Both the position numbers and the translations under genes were made by a program. This document shows, one piece after another, positions 51,516 to 60,462 of a stretch of DNA of 64,000 nucleotides; positions within the stretch are counted from its first letter, which is position 1, and the number at the start of each line of letters is the position of its first letter. Below the pieces are notes generated by a model. That model had not been told where the DNA came from. It did no database searches and was given only the letters and a program-made list of their open reading frames with translations. Origin of the DNA: Euzebyales bacterium (GTDB taxonomy: Bacteria; Actinomycetota; Nitriliruptoria; Euzebyales; JAHELV01); contig DASUUK010000042.1 of the NCBI GenBank assembly GCA_036374135.1, positions 1 to 64,000 of the forward strand, in the 5' to 3' direction.

Positions 51516-53222
51516 GTGCCGACCGCCGAGCTCGCCGACCAGTACTGGACCTACCTGCTGTCGATAGCGCCGTCATGGGCGACGCTGCTGGGCGTCCACG
51601 ACCACGACGGCGAGATGGAGGATCTGTCCAGCGAGGCCGAGGAACGCCAGCGGGCACGCCTGGCCGAGCTGCTGCGCGACGCCGAACAGCTGACGCCCGA
51701 CACCCACACCGACCGGGTGACGACCAGCATGCTGCGCGCCGAGATCGACGCCCGCCTTCGTGCACTCGGCGGCACGCACGGCGACGGCCCGTCACACGTG
51801 CTGCTGTCGTGCCAGCAGATGGGTGGACCGCACCTGCTGCTGCTGCAGGCCACGGCGTCGATGACGTTCCCGGCGCCGCCGTGGGCGTCCGCGGCCGTCG
51901 ACCGCTTCCGTCAGACCGACCGGTACCTTGACCAGGCGTTGGCGCGGTTCGTCGAGGGCGTCGAGCGGGGGCTGACCCCCGTGTCCCGCAACCTGGCGCA
52001 CGTGCTCGCGCAGCTCGACGGCTACCTTGCGACACCCGTCGACGACGATCCGCTGGTGACCATGGCAGGTCCGGCGGACTGGGACGGCGAGTCGGCGTGG
52101 CGTGACCAGTTGCGTGCGGTCGCGAACGATGTCGTGCGACCGGCGATGCGTCGGTACCGCGACGGCATCGCCGAGCACCTGGTGCCGCATGGGCGCGATG
52201 ACCGCCACGCCGGGCTGTGCTGGCTCGACGAAGGTGCACGCCTGTACCACGACAAAGCACGGATCTCGACGTCGCTCGACATCGATGCGGACAAGATCCA
52301 CACGATCGGGCGCGACTACAACGACGGACCGCTGGCCGAGCAGTTCGCGACGCTGGGCGACGAGCTGTTCGGCACGTCCGACGTCGGCGCCGTCTTCGAA
52401 CGGATGCGCACCGACGACGACCTGCGCTACCACTCCGGCGAGCAGATGGTCGACGACGCGCGGGCCGCGCTCGAACGCGCCCGTGCCGAGTTGGGCCGGT
52501 GGTTCGGACGGCTGCCCGAGGCCGACTGCGAGGTCCGGCCGGTCCCGGAGTTCCTGGTCGCGAGCGCGCCGCCGGCCTACTACATCCAGCCCGCCGGAGA
52601 CGGGTCACGCGGCGGCACATACTTCCTGAACACACGGAACGCGTCGTCGATGTTCCGGTTCGAGGGCCAGGCCACCGCCTTCCACGAAGCGATCCCCGGC
52701 CACCACCTGCAGCTGGCGATCGCCGGGGAGCTGACCGGCGTGCCCGCGTTCCAGCAGCACTCGCTGCAGACCGCCTACGTCGAGGGCTGGGGGCTGTACG
52801 CCGAGCGCCTGGCCGACGAGATGGGACTGTACGCCCGACGAAGCGATCTGCTGGGCATGGTGGCGCTGGACGCCTTCCGCGCCGCCCGGCTGGTCGTCGA
52901 CACGGGCCTGCACGCCAAGGGATGGTCCCGTGAGGACGCGGTCACGTACATGCGTGAGCACACGCCCCTGCCATTCGACACGATCGACGCGGAGGTCGAC
53001 CGCTACATCGCGATACCCGGTCAGGCGCTGTCGTACAAGCTCGGGCAGATCGAGATCCGGCGGCTGCGCGACGACGCCGAGCATGCGCTCGGCGAGGACT
53101 TCGCCATCCGGGGGTTCCATGACACCGTGCTCGGCTCGGGCATGGTCACGCTCGGGGTGCTCGGAGACCTGGTCGACGAGTGGGTCGGCCGCCAGGGCGC
53201 GGCCGCCCCCGCCGATCAGTAG
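51516..53222 (+). CDS. DUF885-family metallopeptidase
   Basis: The product is 568 aa from the GTG at 51516 with AAGGAG upstream. The zinc motif is FHEAIPGHHLQ (HExxxGHH-type) with the third ligand region YVEGWGLYAERLADEMG. These are the hallmarks of DUF885 proteins, which are soluble or secreted metallo-carboxypeptidase-like enzymes. No signal peptide is visible, so it is probably cytoplasmic and digests peptides. Its last 7 bases overlap the end of the convergent Eis-like gene. Confidence 0.92.
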   Translation: MPTAELADQYWTYLLSIAPSWATLLGVHDHDGEMEDLSSEAEERQRARLAELLRDAEQLTPDTHTDRVTTSMLRAEIDARLRALGGTHGDGPSHVLLSCQQMGGPHLLLLQATASMTFPAPPWASAAVDRFRQTDRYLDQALARFVEGVERGLTPVSRNLAHVLAQLDGYLATPVDDDPLVTMAGPADWDGESAWRDQLRAVANDVVRPAMRRYRDGIAEHLVPHGRDDRHAGLCWLDEGARLYHDKARISTSLDIDADKIHTIGRDYNDGPLAEQFATLGDELFGTSDVGAVFERMRTDDDLRYHSGEQMVDDARAALERARAELGRWFGRLPEADCEVRPVPEFLVASAPPAYYIQPAGDGSRGGTYFLNTRNASSMFRFEGQATAFHEAIPGHHLQLAIAGELTGVPAFQQHSLQTAYVEGWGLYAERLADEMGLYARRSDLLGMVALDAFRAARLVVDTGLHAKGWSREDAVTYMREHTPLPFDTIDAEVDRYIAIPGQALSYKLGQIEIRRLRDDAEHALGEDFAIRGFHDTVLGSGMVTLGVLGDLVDEWVGRQGAAAPADQ

Positions 53223-54391
53223 GTGTCACGCATGCACGGCGCAGGCGCGGCGAACGCGTCGTCCATCGCGGCGACGGTTGGCGGATCGCCGCTGACGCGC
53301 CCGGCGGCGGCCAGCGCCGATGCCGTCGTGAAGCCGGTGTAGAGGCTCGCCAACGCCCGGACGTCGAGCGCGACCCGGCCCGATCCCCCCGGGGTGAGCA
53401 CGGCGAACCGATCGGCCACCTCCAGCACGAACCGACCGTGGTTGGCGCTCCGCCGCTCGTCGGAGATGTCGAGCTCGATCGTCGCCGAGACCGGCGCCCA
53501 GCCACGCGCCGTCATCGCCGCCGGTGCGTCGATCACGCGGGTCATGAAGTGCTCGCAGGCGGGATCGAGATGCGTCAGCGACGACAGTTCGAACAGCAGC
53601 GGATCGGCGGTCCGCGACCTCAGCACCGACGTGGCCGCGACCGCGTGATGGTGTCCGGCGCAGCGCAGCAACGCCCGCTCGACGTCACGGTCGGCGCCGA
53701 ACAACCGCAGCACGTGCAGCCCGTAGATGCCGTCGTCGGCCGACTCCTTGACCGCGAGCAGCAGGCCGGCGACCTGACCGTCGCGCACGGCGACGACCGC
53801 CAGTTCGGGCTCGTCGGGGTCGGCCTGCAGCGCGCGCCGCAGCCAGCGGTCTCCGCCGATCAGCGCTCCCGGCTCACGCTGTGCCCGTCGGTCGTTCAGC
53901 TCGACGAGCGCGTCCAGATCAGCCGGAGCATACGGGCGCAGCTCGACGGGAACGGCCGGCGCCGGAACATCCAGCAGCGCCCGTGTGGCGACGCGGCGCC
54001 GTACGTGCTCGCCGGCGAACTCCCAGCCCCAACGGTGGTAGGGCACCGGCGTGGACGGATACAGCGTCGAGATCGCCAGGCCCGCGTCCGCCATGCGCTC
54101 GAGCGCGACCGTGAGCATCTGTGAGCCGATGCCGCGGCCACGCTGGTCATGGGCGATCGTGAAGGCCGAGACCGCTGCCATCGGAACCGCCCGGCCTCCG
54201 AACGACTGGTGGACCGGCCACACCGCCAGGTGGCCGACCACACGGCCGCCGTCGACAGCGACGAGGCGATGCTCGTCGGGCGCATACACCTCGGCGGCGT
54301 CGTAGTCGCCGCGCGTCGACGAGCTGAAGGCGTGTACCCGTAGCTGGAACGCCTGCTCGGCGTCCTCTGGTCGCAGCGGTCGGATCTCCAC
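53216..54391 (-). CDS. Eis-like GNAT acetyltransferase
   Basis: The product is 391 aa from the GTG at 54391 (AGGAAG upstream). It has the tripartite Eis fold: an N-terminal GNAT with the acetyl-CoA loop AFTIAHDQRGRGIGSQML and the conserved YPSTPVPYHRWGWEFAG; a second degenerate GNAT in the middle (VAVRDGQVAGLLLAV); and a C-terminal SCP2-like domain (VLEVADRFAVLTPGGSGRVALD). Relatives acetylate aminoglycosides or protein amines. Substrate here is not known, and adjacent genes give no clue. The convergent overlap with the DUF885 gene is 7 bp. Confidence 0.92.
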   Translation of the reverse strand: MEIRPLRPEDAEQAFQLRVHAFSSSTRGDYDAAEVYAPDEHRLVAVDGGRVVGHLAVWPVHQSFGGRAVPMAAVSAFTIAHDQRGRGIGSQMLTVALERMADAGLAISTLYPSTPVPYHRWGWEFAGEHVRRRVATRALLDVPAPAVPVELRPYAPADLDALVELNDRRAQREPGALIGGDRWLRRALQADPDEPELAVVAVRDGQVAGLLLAVKESADDGIYGLHVLRLFGADRDVERALLRCAGHHHAVAATSVLRSRTADPLLFELSSLTHLDPACEHFMTRVIDAPAAMTARGWAPVSATIELDISDERRSANHGRFVLEVADRFAVLTPGGSGRVALDVRALASLYTGFTTASALAAAGRVSGDPPTVAAMDDAFAAPAPCMRDTY

Positions 54392-54919
54392 GGTCTTCCT
54401 GTCCGTCAGCGGCTCGGCCGCGCGCCGTGCCACTCCCCCATTGATTGTGTGGCACGGCACGCGGCGTGTCGCGGGTCAGGCCCGCAACAGCTGGTCCCCC
54501 GAGCTGCACGTCCGACGCGGCGCGTGACCCCGACCTCCCGGGCACCCGCGATCGGTGCGTGCCCCTCGACCAGGCGGCGCCCAGGTACTACGCTCAACAC
54601 GAGCGGACCGTCGACGTGCCGCCAACGAGGCGAAGAGGATCCCAGACCTCGTTGCGCTTGTCGACGGTCGGCCTTGCGCGAGGGCGGGACTCGCCCGGGG
54701 ACGGTCGGTCTGTCCGCGTCTCCACACCGCTGCCTTCTCCCGCCCCGACCGACCGGCGTCGCGTCATGCGCGCGTCTCTTGTTCCTCTCGACCCATGATC
54801 TCAATCGTGTTGTTCCAGACAGCTGCCCACCTCGCCGAAATTGAGGAATCGCGGGCACCGACCCGTGTCCCACGTCACGCGTCCGTCGGCGACCAGCCAC
54901 CGGCCGTCGACGCCGCACG
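54392..54919. other. Gene-poor interval
   Basis: These 528 bases lie between the Eis-like gene start and the NagA gene end. I find no frame that looks protein-coding, no RNA gene and no clear hairpin terminator. Near 54780-54850 base composition is less GC-rich (with CTCAAT and ATTGAG about 44 bp apart), which may be promoter material. Confidence 0.4.
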
Positions 54920-56065
54920 TCATCGGGCGTGCACCCTGGCGCCCGCGACGAACGTCTCCCGCACGGCGAACCGGTCGTCGAGCACGACCACATCGGCCGC
55001 GGCTCCTGGGTGCAGCCGTCCCAGGTCGGGGCGTCCCGCCAGGTCCGCCGGCACCCGCGTGGCCGCCATGACGGCAGCCGCCCGGTCGACGCCGAGGGCG
55101 TGGAGGTTGCGGACCGCGTCGATCATCGTCAGCGCGCTGCCGGCCAACGCGCCGCGTGGATTGCGCACCACTCCGTCCTCGACCGTCAGCACGATGCCAC
55201 CCGTGCGGTAGGTGCCGTCGGTCATGCCGGCTGCGGCGGTGCCATCGGTCACCAGCGCGACCCGGTCCCCCGCGCACCGCCAGATCACCCGCACCATGTC
55301 GTCATCGAGGTGGTGCCCGTCGACGACCAACTCGACCGTCACCGCGCCGGCGGTCAGCGCCGCAGCGACGACCCCCGGGTCGCGATGGTGCAACGGCCGC
55401 ATCGCGTTGCACAGGTGGGTGACGCTGCGCGCGCCGGCATCGAACGCCGCGCGCGCCTGCGCGGCGGTCGCGTCGGTGTGCCCGACCGAAACCGTCACAC
55501 CGCGACCGGTCAGCAGCTCGACGAGGTCGAGCGCGCCCGGCAGTTCGGGCGCCAACGTCACCTCGCCGACCGGCCCCGCCGCCAAGAGGCGTTCGAGCAA
55601 CGCGATGTCGGGGTCCCGGCGGTGCCGAGGATCGTGCGCGCCCAGGCGGTTCGGGGCGAGGAACGGGCCCTCCAGGTGGGCGCCGAGCATGCGCGGGCTC
55701 TCGCCGCGCAGTGAGGCGAGCCGGCCCAGCGCGGCGATCATCATGCCGGGCGGGGCGGTCATGAGCGCCGGCCGGAACGCTGTCACGCCCGCGGCCAGCA
55801 GGTACCGGCGGCCGCGGTCCCACGCGTCACCGTCGGCGGTCAGGAAGTCGACGCCACCGCAGCCGTGCACGTGGAGATCGATCAGACCGGGCACGGCCAG
55901 GCCCTCGCGCCCCGCCGGGGCGCGGCCGACCGCCGCGATCCGGCCATCGTCCACCTCGACGTCGCCGGCCACGCGCGTGCCGTCAACGACGGCCGCAGCG
56001 ACACCTATGCGGCGCGGCGGCACCGTCGGTCCGGGGGACGTCGGCTGCGCAGGCGTCGGCCGCAC
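54920..56065 (-). CDS. nagA: N-acetylglucosamine-6-phosphate deacetylase
   Basis: The product is 381 aa; it hydrolyses GlcNAc-6-phosphate to glucosamine-6-phosphate and acetate. Landmarks in order: LIDLHVHGCGGVDFL, metal Glu in GAHLEGPFLAPNRLGAH, His ligands in TVSVGHTDA and VTHLCNAMRPLHHRDPG, and the catalytic Asp in ALVTDGTAAAGMTDG. All are present and the length is normal. The start at 56065 (GTG) has a weak ribosome site; the true start may be within the Pro-rich first 20 residues. No nagB or PTS gene is adjacent, so it is an isolated catabolic or cell-wall recycling gene. Confidence 0.92.
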   Translation of the reverse strand: MRPTPAQPTSPGPTVPPRRIGVAAAVVDGTRVAGDVEVDDGRIAAVGRAPAGREGLAVPGLIDLHVHGCGGVDFLTADGDAWDRGRRYLLAAGVTAFRPALMTAPPGMMIAALGRLASLRGESPRMLGAHLEGPFLAPNRLGAHDPRHRRDPDIALLERLLAAGPVGEVTLAPELPGALDLVELLTGRGVTVSVGHTDATAAQARAAFDAGARSVTHLCNAMRPLHHRDPGVVAAALTAGAVTVELVVDGHHLDDDMVRVIWRCAGDRVALVTDGTAAAGMTDGTYRTGGIVLTVEDGVVRNPRGALAGSALTMIDAVRNLHALGVDRAAAVMAATRVPADLAGRPDLGRLHPGAAADVVVLDDRFAVRETFVAGARVHAR

Positions 56066-56322
56066 CCGGGCGGCCGCGTGTGGTCATCCACCCCACCTAC
56101 GATGCGCAGACCGTTGCGCGTCCCGCAAGACGCGGTGGGCCGGGACGGGGGCGCCACGGTGACGGGGTGAACCGGAACCCGTCCGCGTGCGTGTTTGTAG
56201 AGGGATTCGGTGAGCAGGCTCAGGTGGCCGCACCGCGACACGGGTCGACGCCACCACCCGGAGCACACTCGACGGTGGCGTACGTGTTCGCGGTCAGCGC
56301 GCGCGAAACGGACGCGAGGCCT

Positions 56323-56359
56323 GGGGTCCCAGGGCCGGTGACGGGAGCCCTGGGGCCCC
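56323..56359 (-). terminator. Hairpin terminator of the alcohol dehydrogenase gene
   Basis: GGGGTCCCAGGGC and GCCCTGGGGCCCC form a 13-bp stem with one T-G pair and an 11-base loop, 25 bases after the stop at 56384 on the minus strand. It is the only feature I see in the 318-bp gap 56066-56383 before nagA. Confidence 0.7.
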
Positions 56360-56383
56360 ACAACCGCTCTCGGGCCCCGCCCG

Positions 56384-57442
56384 TCACGGCGCGAAGACGG
56401 CCTTGATCGTGCCGCCGGCGTGCCTCGCGAACCGCTCGTACGTGGCTGGACCGTCGGCCAGGTCCACGTGGGGATGGGTGATCACCACGTCCGCCAGCGT
56501 GCGCGCCAGTTCCACGGCGTCGGGAAGCATGCGGTCGAGGGCGCTCCGCACCGGCGCCCGGCCGAACCGGACCGTCAGGTTGCGGCCATAGGCATCGACC
56601 GGCGAGAAGCCGAACGCCGAGCCGGTCTGCACGGCGATCACCGACAGCGTCCCGCCCGGACGGACCAGTTCCGAGGCCAGCGCCTGCGCCTGGTGGCCGC
56701 CGGCCGCCTCGACGACCGCCGCGGCGCCCTCGTCGGACCCGAGCGCCGAGAGCACCTCCACGGCCGCTTCCGGTCGTGCGCAGTGGACGCCGAGGCGGGC
56801 GGCCGCAGCCCGACGCGCGGGCACCGGATCGACCGCGAGCACAGCCGACGCGTCGCTGCGGATCGCGACCGCGGCCGCGCACAGTCCGACCGCCCCCAGG
56901 CCGACCACGACCACCGGCGCGTCCGGTCGCGGGTCGGCGCGCTCGACCGCGCACCACGCCGTCGGCAGGTTGTCGGTCAACAGCACCGCGGCGGTGTCGT
57001 CCAGCGATGGCGGCACGGCCACCAATGTGGTGTCGGCCAGGGGCACGCGCACGAGCTCTGCCTGGCCGCCGTGCAGCGCGGGCGCGTGCGGCCGGTCGGC
57101 CGGACCGAACCCGAAGAGCTCACCGCGCACGCACCGCGCGGTCAGCCCACGCCTGCACGGGGCGCAGCGGCCACACGACGTCGTGAAGGCGGCGAGCACG
57201 CGCTCGCCCACCGCGACCGCCGTGACTGCGCCGCCCGTCGCCACAACCTCGCCGACGATCTCGTGGCCGGTGACGACGCCGAAGCGCACGCTCTCGCGCC
57301 CCTCGTAGGGGTGCAGGTCGGACCCGCACAGTCCGGCGCGGTGGACGGCCACCACGGCATCGGTGGGCGCCTCGATGGTCGGGTCGGGCAGATCGGTCCG
57401 GTAGGCGATGTCTCCCACGCCATCGAGCACCAGTCCACGCAT
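56384..57442 (-). CDS. Zinc-dependent medium-chain alcohol dehydrogenase
   Basis: The product is 352 aa. Catalytic zinc residues are Cys in GLCGSDLHPYEG, His-Glu in VVTGHEIVGEV; structural zinc Cys are in SCGRCAPCRRGLTARC. The NAD-binding motif is VVVVGLGAVGLCAAAVAI and VLAVDPVPARR. It oxidises or reduces alcohols or polyols with NAD(P), the substrate unknown. It is divergent from the VOC/WYL pair with repeated motifs in the gap. Confidence 0.92.
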   Translation of the reverse strand: MRGLVLDGVGDIAYRTDLPDPTIEAPTDAVVAVHRAGLCGSDLHPYEGRESVRFGVVTGHEIVGEVVATGGAVTAVAVGERVLAAFTTSCGRCAPCRRGLTARCVRGELFGFGPADRPHAPALHGGQAELVRVPLADTTLVAVPPSLDDTAAVLLTDNLPTAWCAVERADPRPDAPVVVVGLGAVGLCAAAVAIRSDASAVLAVDPVPARRAAAARLGVHCARPEAAVEVLSALGSDEGAAAVVEAAGGHQAQALASELVRPGGTLSVIAVQTGSAFGFSPVDAYGRNLTVRFGRAPVRSALDRMLPDAVELARTLADVVITHPHVDLADGPATYERFARHAGGTIKAVFAP

Positions 57443-57470
57443 GATCGACCTCCGATCGACTGCGGGGATC

Positions 57471-57534
57471 CTGCCAGGTTCCTGACAGACCCGTGTCAGC
57501 AGGACCGCGTCTGCTGCCAGGAAGGTGTCAGCAG
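57471..57534. promoter_or_regulatory. Repeat cluster between ADH and VOC/WYL operon
   Basis: CTGCCAGG occurs at 57471-57478 and 57514-57521, GTGTCAGCAG at 57493-57502 and 57525-57534, and TGACA-N6-TGTCA makes a 16-bp palindrome at 57483-57498. The spacings are near multiples of the helical turn. Such a cluster fits binding by the WYL regulator encoded downstream, or a repressor of both divergent units. Not proven. Confidence 0.45.
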
Positions 57535-57587
57535 CCCACCGTCATGGTGTCCCCATCGCACCCGATGCACCCAGGAAAGGACCCGCG

Positions 57588-57995
57588 ATGGCACACCCCG
57601 ACATGGTCCCGCTGATCATCACCGATGCGCTCGACGTCGTGCGCGCCTTCTACGTGGACCGGCTCGGCGCCACGACGACGATCGAGATGGACACCTACGT
57701 GCAACTGCGCTTCGGCGACATCGAGCACACACGCGAGCTGGCATTCATGGCGCCGGACCAGCCCGGAGGTCCGCTGGCCGGCCAGCCCACCTTCGCCGGT
57801 GGGTTGGTCGTCTCGGTGTCGGTCGACGACGCGGACAAGTACCAGGAGGTCCTGGTCGGCCGCGGCGTCGACGCGCCGGAACCCACAGACAAGCCGTGGG
57901 GCTGGCGCAGCTTCACGGTGACCGACCCGGCCGGTGTGGTGGTGGACTTCTTCCACGAGATCGCGAACACTGCCGCCAAGGATGCGCAGAGCTGA
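57588..57995 (+). CDS. VOC-family protein
   Basis: The product is 135 aa; AAAGGA precedes the ATG at 57588. The glyoxalase-fold repeats are DALDVVRAFYVDRLGATTTIEM and FTVTDPAGVVVDFFHEI, with a metal-type His/Glu at HE in the last motif. It overlaps the following WYL regulator gene by 14 bp, so the two are coupled. A lyase, dioxygenase or ligand-binding role cannot be told apart. Confidence 0.88.
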   Translation: MAHPDMVPLIITDALDVVRAFYVDRLGATTTIEMDTYVQLRFGDIEHTRELAFMAPDQPGGPLAGQPTFAGGLVVSVSVDDADKYQEVLVGRGVDAPEPTDKPWGWRSFTVTDPAGVVVDFFHEIANTAAKDAQS

Positions 57996-58662
57996 CCGGC
58001 TGTTCTCGATCGTGCTCGAGCTGCGCCGCCGTCCCGTCACGACGGCGGCGCAGCTCGCCGATGCGCTCGAGGTGTCGGTGCGCACGATCTACCGCGACAT
58101 CGCGGATCTCGTCGCGGCGGGCATCCCGGTCGAGGGCGAGGCCGGCGTCGGCTACCGCCTGGGTTCCGACTTCGAACTGCCACCGCTGATGTTCACCGTC
58201 GCAGAGGTGCAGGCGCTCGTCCTGGGTGGGCGCATGGTCGAGGCGTGGGGTGATCCACGCCTGCGGGCAGCGGCGCGCAGCTCGCTGGCCAAGGTCGAGG
58301 CCGTCCTACCGCCAAGCGAGCGGCACCGCATCACCGACACCGCGCTGTACGCGCTGTCGTACTGGTCACCCGAGGAGCCACGCGAGACGCTCGGCGTGGT
58401 GCGGGAGGCGATCGACCGCCGTCACCGCATGCACATGACGTACTCGACCCCGGACGGCGAGCGTACCGAACGGGTCATCCGCCCGCTCGGCCTGTTCTTC
58501 TGGGGCCGCACGTGGACGGTGGCCGCGTGGTGTGAGCTGCGCGAGGACCACCGCAGTTTCCGCGTCGACCGCATCATCGATCCGCGGCTGCTCGTCGACC
58601 GCTTCGCGCTCGAGCCCCCGGTGACGCTCGATGACTTCATGGTCAGCGTGCGCGACGAGTGA
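57982..58662 (+). CDS. HTH_11/WYL-domain transcriptional regulator (YafY-like)
   Basis: The product is 226 aa from the ATG at 57982. The N-terminal DeoR-type HTH is ADRLFSIVLELRRRPVTTAAQLADALEVSVRTIYRDIADL. The C-terminal WYL domain is GRTWTVAAWCELREDHRSFRVDRI, with WTVAAWC replacing the WYL tripeptide region. WYL proteins sense nucleotides or small molecules and control adjacent genes. It likely controls its VOC partner and the divergent ADH via the repeat cluster at 57471-57534. Confidence 0.92.
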   Translation: MRRADRLFSIVLELRRRPVTTAAQLADALEVSVRTIYRDIADLVAAGIPVEGEAGVGYRLGSDFELPPLMFTVAEVQALVLGGRMVEAWGDPRLRAAARSSLAKVEAVLPPSERHRITDTALYALSYWSPEEPRETLGVVREAIDRRHRMHMTYSTPDGERTERVIRPLGLFFWGRTWTVAAWCELREDHRSFRVDRIIDPRLLVDRFALEPPVTLDDFMVSVRDE

Positions 58663-58707
58663 CTCGCGCTCTCGAGCTCGTCCGGCACCGATCGATTGTC
58701 ACAGTTC

Positions 58708-58725
58708 TGTCGCGATCGCGCGACA
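58708..58725. promoter_or_regulatory. 18-bp inverted repeat between WYL and kinase genes
   Basis: TGTCGCG-ATCG-CGCGACA is a perfect 7-bp inverted repeat around a 4-bp centre, 46 bp after the WYL gene. It could be an operator for the kinase gene or a weak terminator; the short stem and position do not decide. Confidence 0.45.
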
Positions 58726-58778
58726 CGGCCGTGCGGTCGGTTGGCATCGACCACGCTCAACGGTGATCATTGTCAGGT

Positions 58779-60233
58779 ATGGCTGTTCCAGGTGATGTGA
58801 TCGGCGGTCGCTACGAGTTGCTGTCGCGACTCGGTCGTGGTGGCATGGCCGAGGTCTTCCGCGCCCACGACCAACGGCTCGGCCGGCAGGTCGCCGTCAA
58901 GGTGCTCGCTCCGCACCTGCTGGCGGACGCACGGTCGATCGAACGCTTCGGCCGCGAGGCGCGAGCCGCCGCGTCGCTCAACCACCCCAACATCGTCAAT
59001 GTCTTCGACGCGGTGAACGACGGCGACACGCACGCCATCGTGATGGAGCTCGTCGAGGGCCCCACCCTGGCCGACGTGATCGAACAAGATGGCCAGATGG
59101 ACGTGGCCGACGCGACGCAGACGGCGATCGGCATCTGCGACGCCCTGCAGGCCGCCCACGATCGTGGTCTGGTCCACCACGACGTCAAGCCGCGCAACGT
59201 GCTGTTCGACGCGGACGGGGCGCTGAAGGTCACCGACTTCGGCATCGCCCGGGCCGCCAGCAGCGACATCACCACCATCCAGGGCTCGCCACCGTACCTG
59301 GCGCCGGAGCAGGCGCGCGGCGGTCAGTCGGACCGGCGCAGCGACGTGTACGCGCTCGGCTGTGTGCTGTTCGAGATGCTCGCGGGACGTCCGCCGTTCG
59401 ACGGTGACAGCTCGTCGGCGATCGTGATGGCCCACATCGACGCGCCCGTCCCCCCGCTGTCGGAGTTCCGTCCAGACGCGCCACGCGACCTCGAACAGGT
59501 CGTGAACCGTGCGCTGGCCAAGGATCCCGCGGCACGGTACGACTCCGCGGCCGCGCTGCGCGCGGATCTCACACGCATCGCCGGCGGGCTCGCCCCGCTG
59601 GGGGCCACGATCGTGTCCTCGACACGGGCGATGCCGGCCGACGCGACGATGGCGGTCGAGGACGAGTGGACCGACGAACCCGCCGAGTACACGGACCGCT
59701 ACGACGAACCACCACCCCGGCGTCGTCGCCGCATGACCGCGCGGGCGGTGGCGATCGCGCTCGGGGTGGTCCTTCTGCTGGTCGTCCTGGCGATGGCGTG
59801 GGCCGACAACGCCCAGCCCGACGTTGCGCAGAACGCCCCGGTCGCCAGCGAGCCCGCCCCGGAGCCGGAGCCCGATACGGACACGGGCGACGGCACTGCT
59901 GACGGTGGGAACCAGGGCGGCCTCATCGACGATCTCAACCGGCGCGCTGACCAGCTCGAGGATCTGCTGCAGCGCGGTCGCGACGCCGACGAGGCGACCC
60001 GGCGGCGCATCGACGAGCTCGAGCGTCAGTTGCAGGACGCGCTCGACCAGGCGGCTGCGGCCGCAGGCGGAAACGACCAGGGTAACGGCGCGAACGAGAA
60101 CGGCACCGAGACCGGCAGGCTTGACGAGCTGCAGCGCCGCATCGACGATCTCACACAAGACCAACAGGTCACTGATCGCATCGTCGAGCAGATCCAGCAG
60201 ATCCTCAACGACCTGAACCCGTTCAACAGCTGA
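58779..60233 (+). CDS. PknB-type Ser/Thr protein kinase with single membrane span
   Basis: The product is 484 aa. The kinase domain covers about residues 10-270: glycine loop LGRGGMAEVF, ATP Lys in VAVKVLAPH, catalytic HHDVKPRN (HHD in place of HRD), DFG in VTDFGIARA, and APE in YLAPEQARGG. A low-complexity acidic and Arg-rich juxtamembrane region precedes one membrane helix (VAIALGVVLLLVVLAMAW). The extracellular part is Asn/Gln/Asp-rich with a coiled coil (RRIDELERQLQDALDQ). It lacks PASTA repeats. The ATG at 58779 is used; an in-frame TTG at 58770 is possible. Confidence 0.92.
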   Translation: MAVPGDVIGGRYELLSRLGRGGMAEVFRAHDQRLGRQVAVKVLAPHLLADARSIERFGREARAAASLNHPNIVNVFDAVNDGDTHAIVMELVEGPTLADVIEQDGQMDVADATQTAIGICDALQAAHDRGLVHHDVKPRNVLFDADGALKVTDFGIARAASSDITTIQGSPPYLAPEQARGGQSDRRSDVYALGCVLFEMLAGRPPFDGDSSSAIVMAHIDAPVPPLSEFRPDAPRDLEQVVNRALAKDPAARYDSAAALRADLTRIAGGLAPLGATIVSSTRAMPADATMAVEDEWTDEPAEYTDRYDEPPPRRRRRMTARAVAIALGVVLLLVVLAMAWADNAQPDVAQNAPVASEPAPEPEPDTDTGDGTADGGNQGGLIDDLNRRADQLEDLLQRGRDADEATRRRIDELERQLQDALDQAAAAAGGNDQGNGANENGTETGRLDELQRRIDDLTQDQQVTDRIVEQIQQILNDLNPFNS

Positions 60234-60336
60234 CGTCGACGAGCATCTGGTGGGTGGCGGCTCGATGGAGCCGCGCCGGTGGGGCGAGCAGTTGCCTCGT
60301 GTCGTCGGCGACCGCCGAGCGGTTGGACCAGGCTTT

Positions 60337-60371
60337 CCCTACGGCACGTTGATCGTCAACGCGCCGTAGGG
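60337..60371. terminator. Composite hairpin between convergent genes
   Basis: CCCTACGGC (60337-60345) and GCCGTAGGG (60363-60371) form a perfect 9-bp stem; inside it GTTGA-TCG-TCAAC makes a second stem. The structure is 35 bases in all, 104 bases after the kinase stop. A terminator is likely though it is far from both genes. Confidence 0.5.
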
Positions 60372-60462
60372 CTCCCTGCTGCTCGGCCTGAGCGACGGCT
60401 TGCTCGCCCGCGGCACGCACGCGGACGCGGCGGAGGGACGCAAAGCGGGGAGCACGCCCCCG

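Noticed and set aside
54795-54919. Plus-strand frame starting MISIVLFQTAAHLAE
   Set aside because: The first 20 residues look plausible but the frame runs antisense into nagA and loses protein character; no ribosome site.
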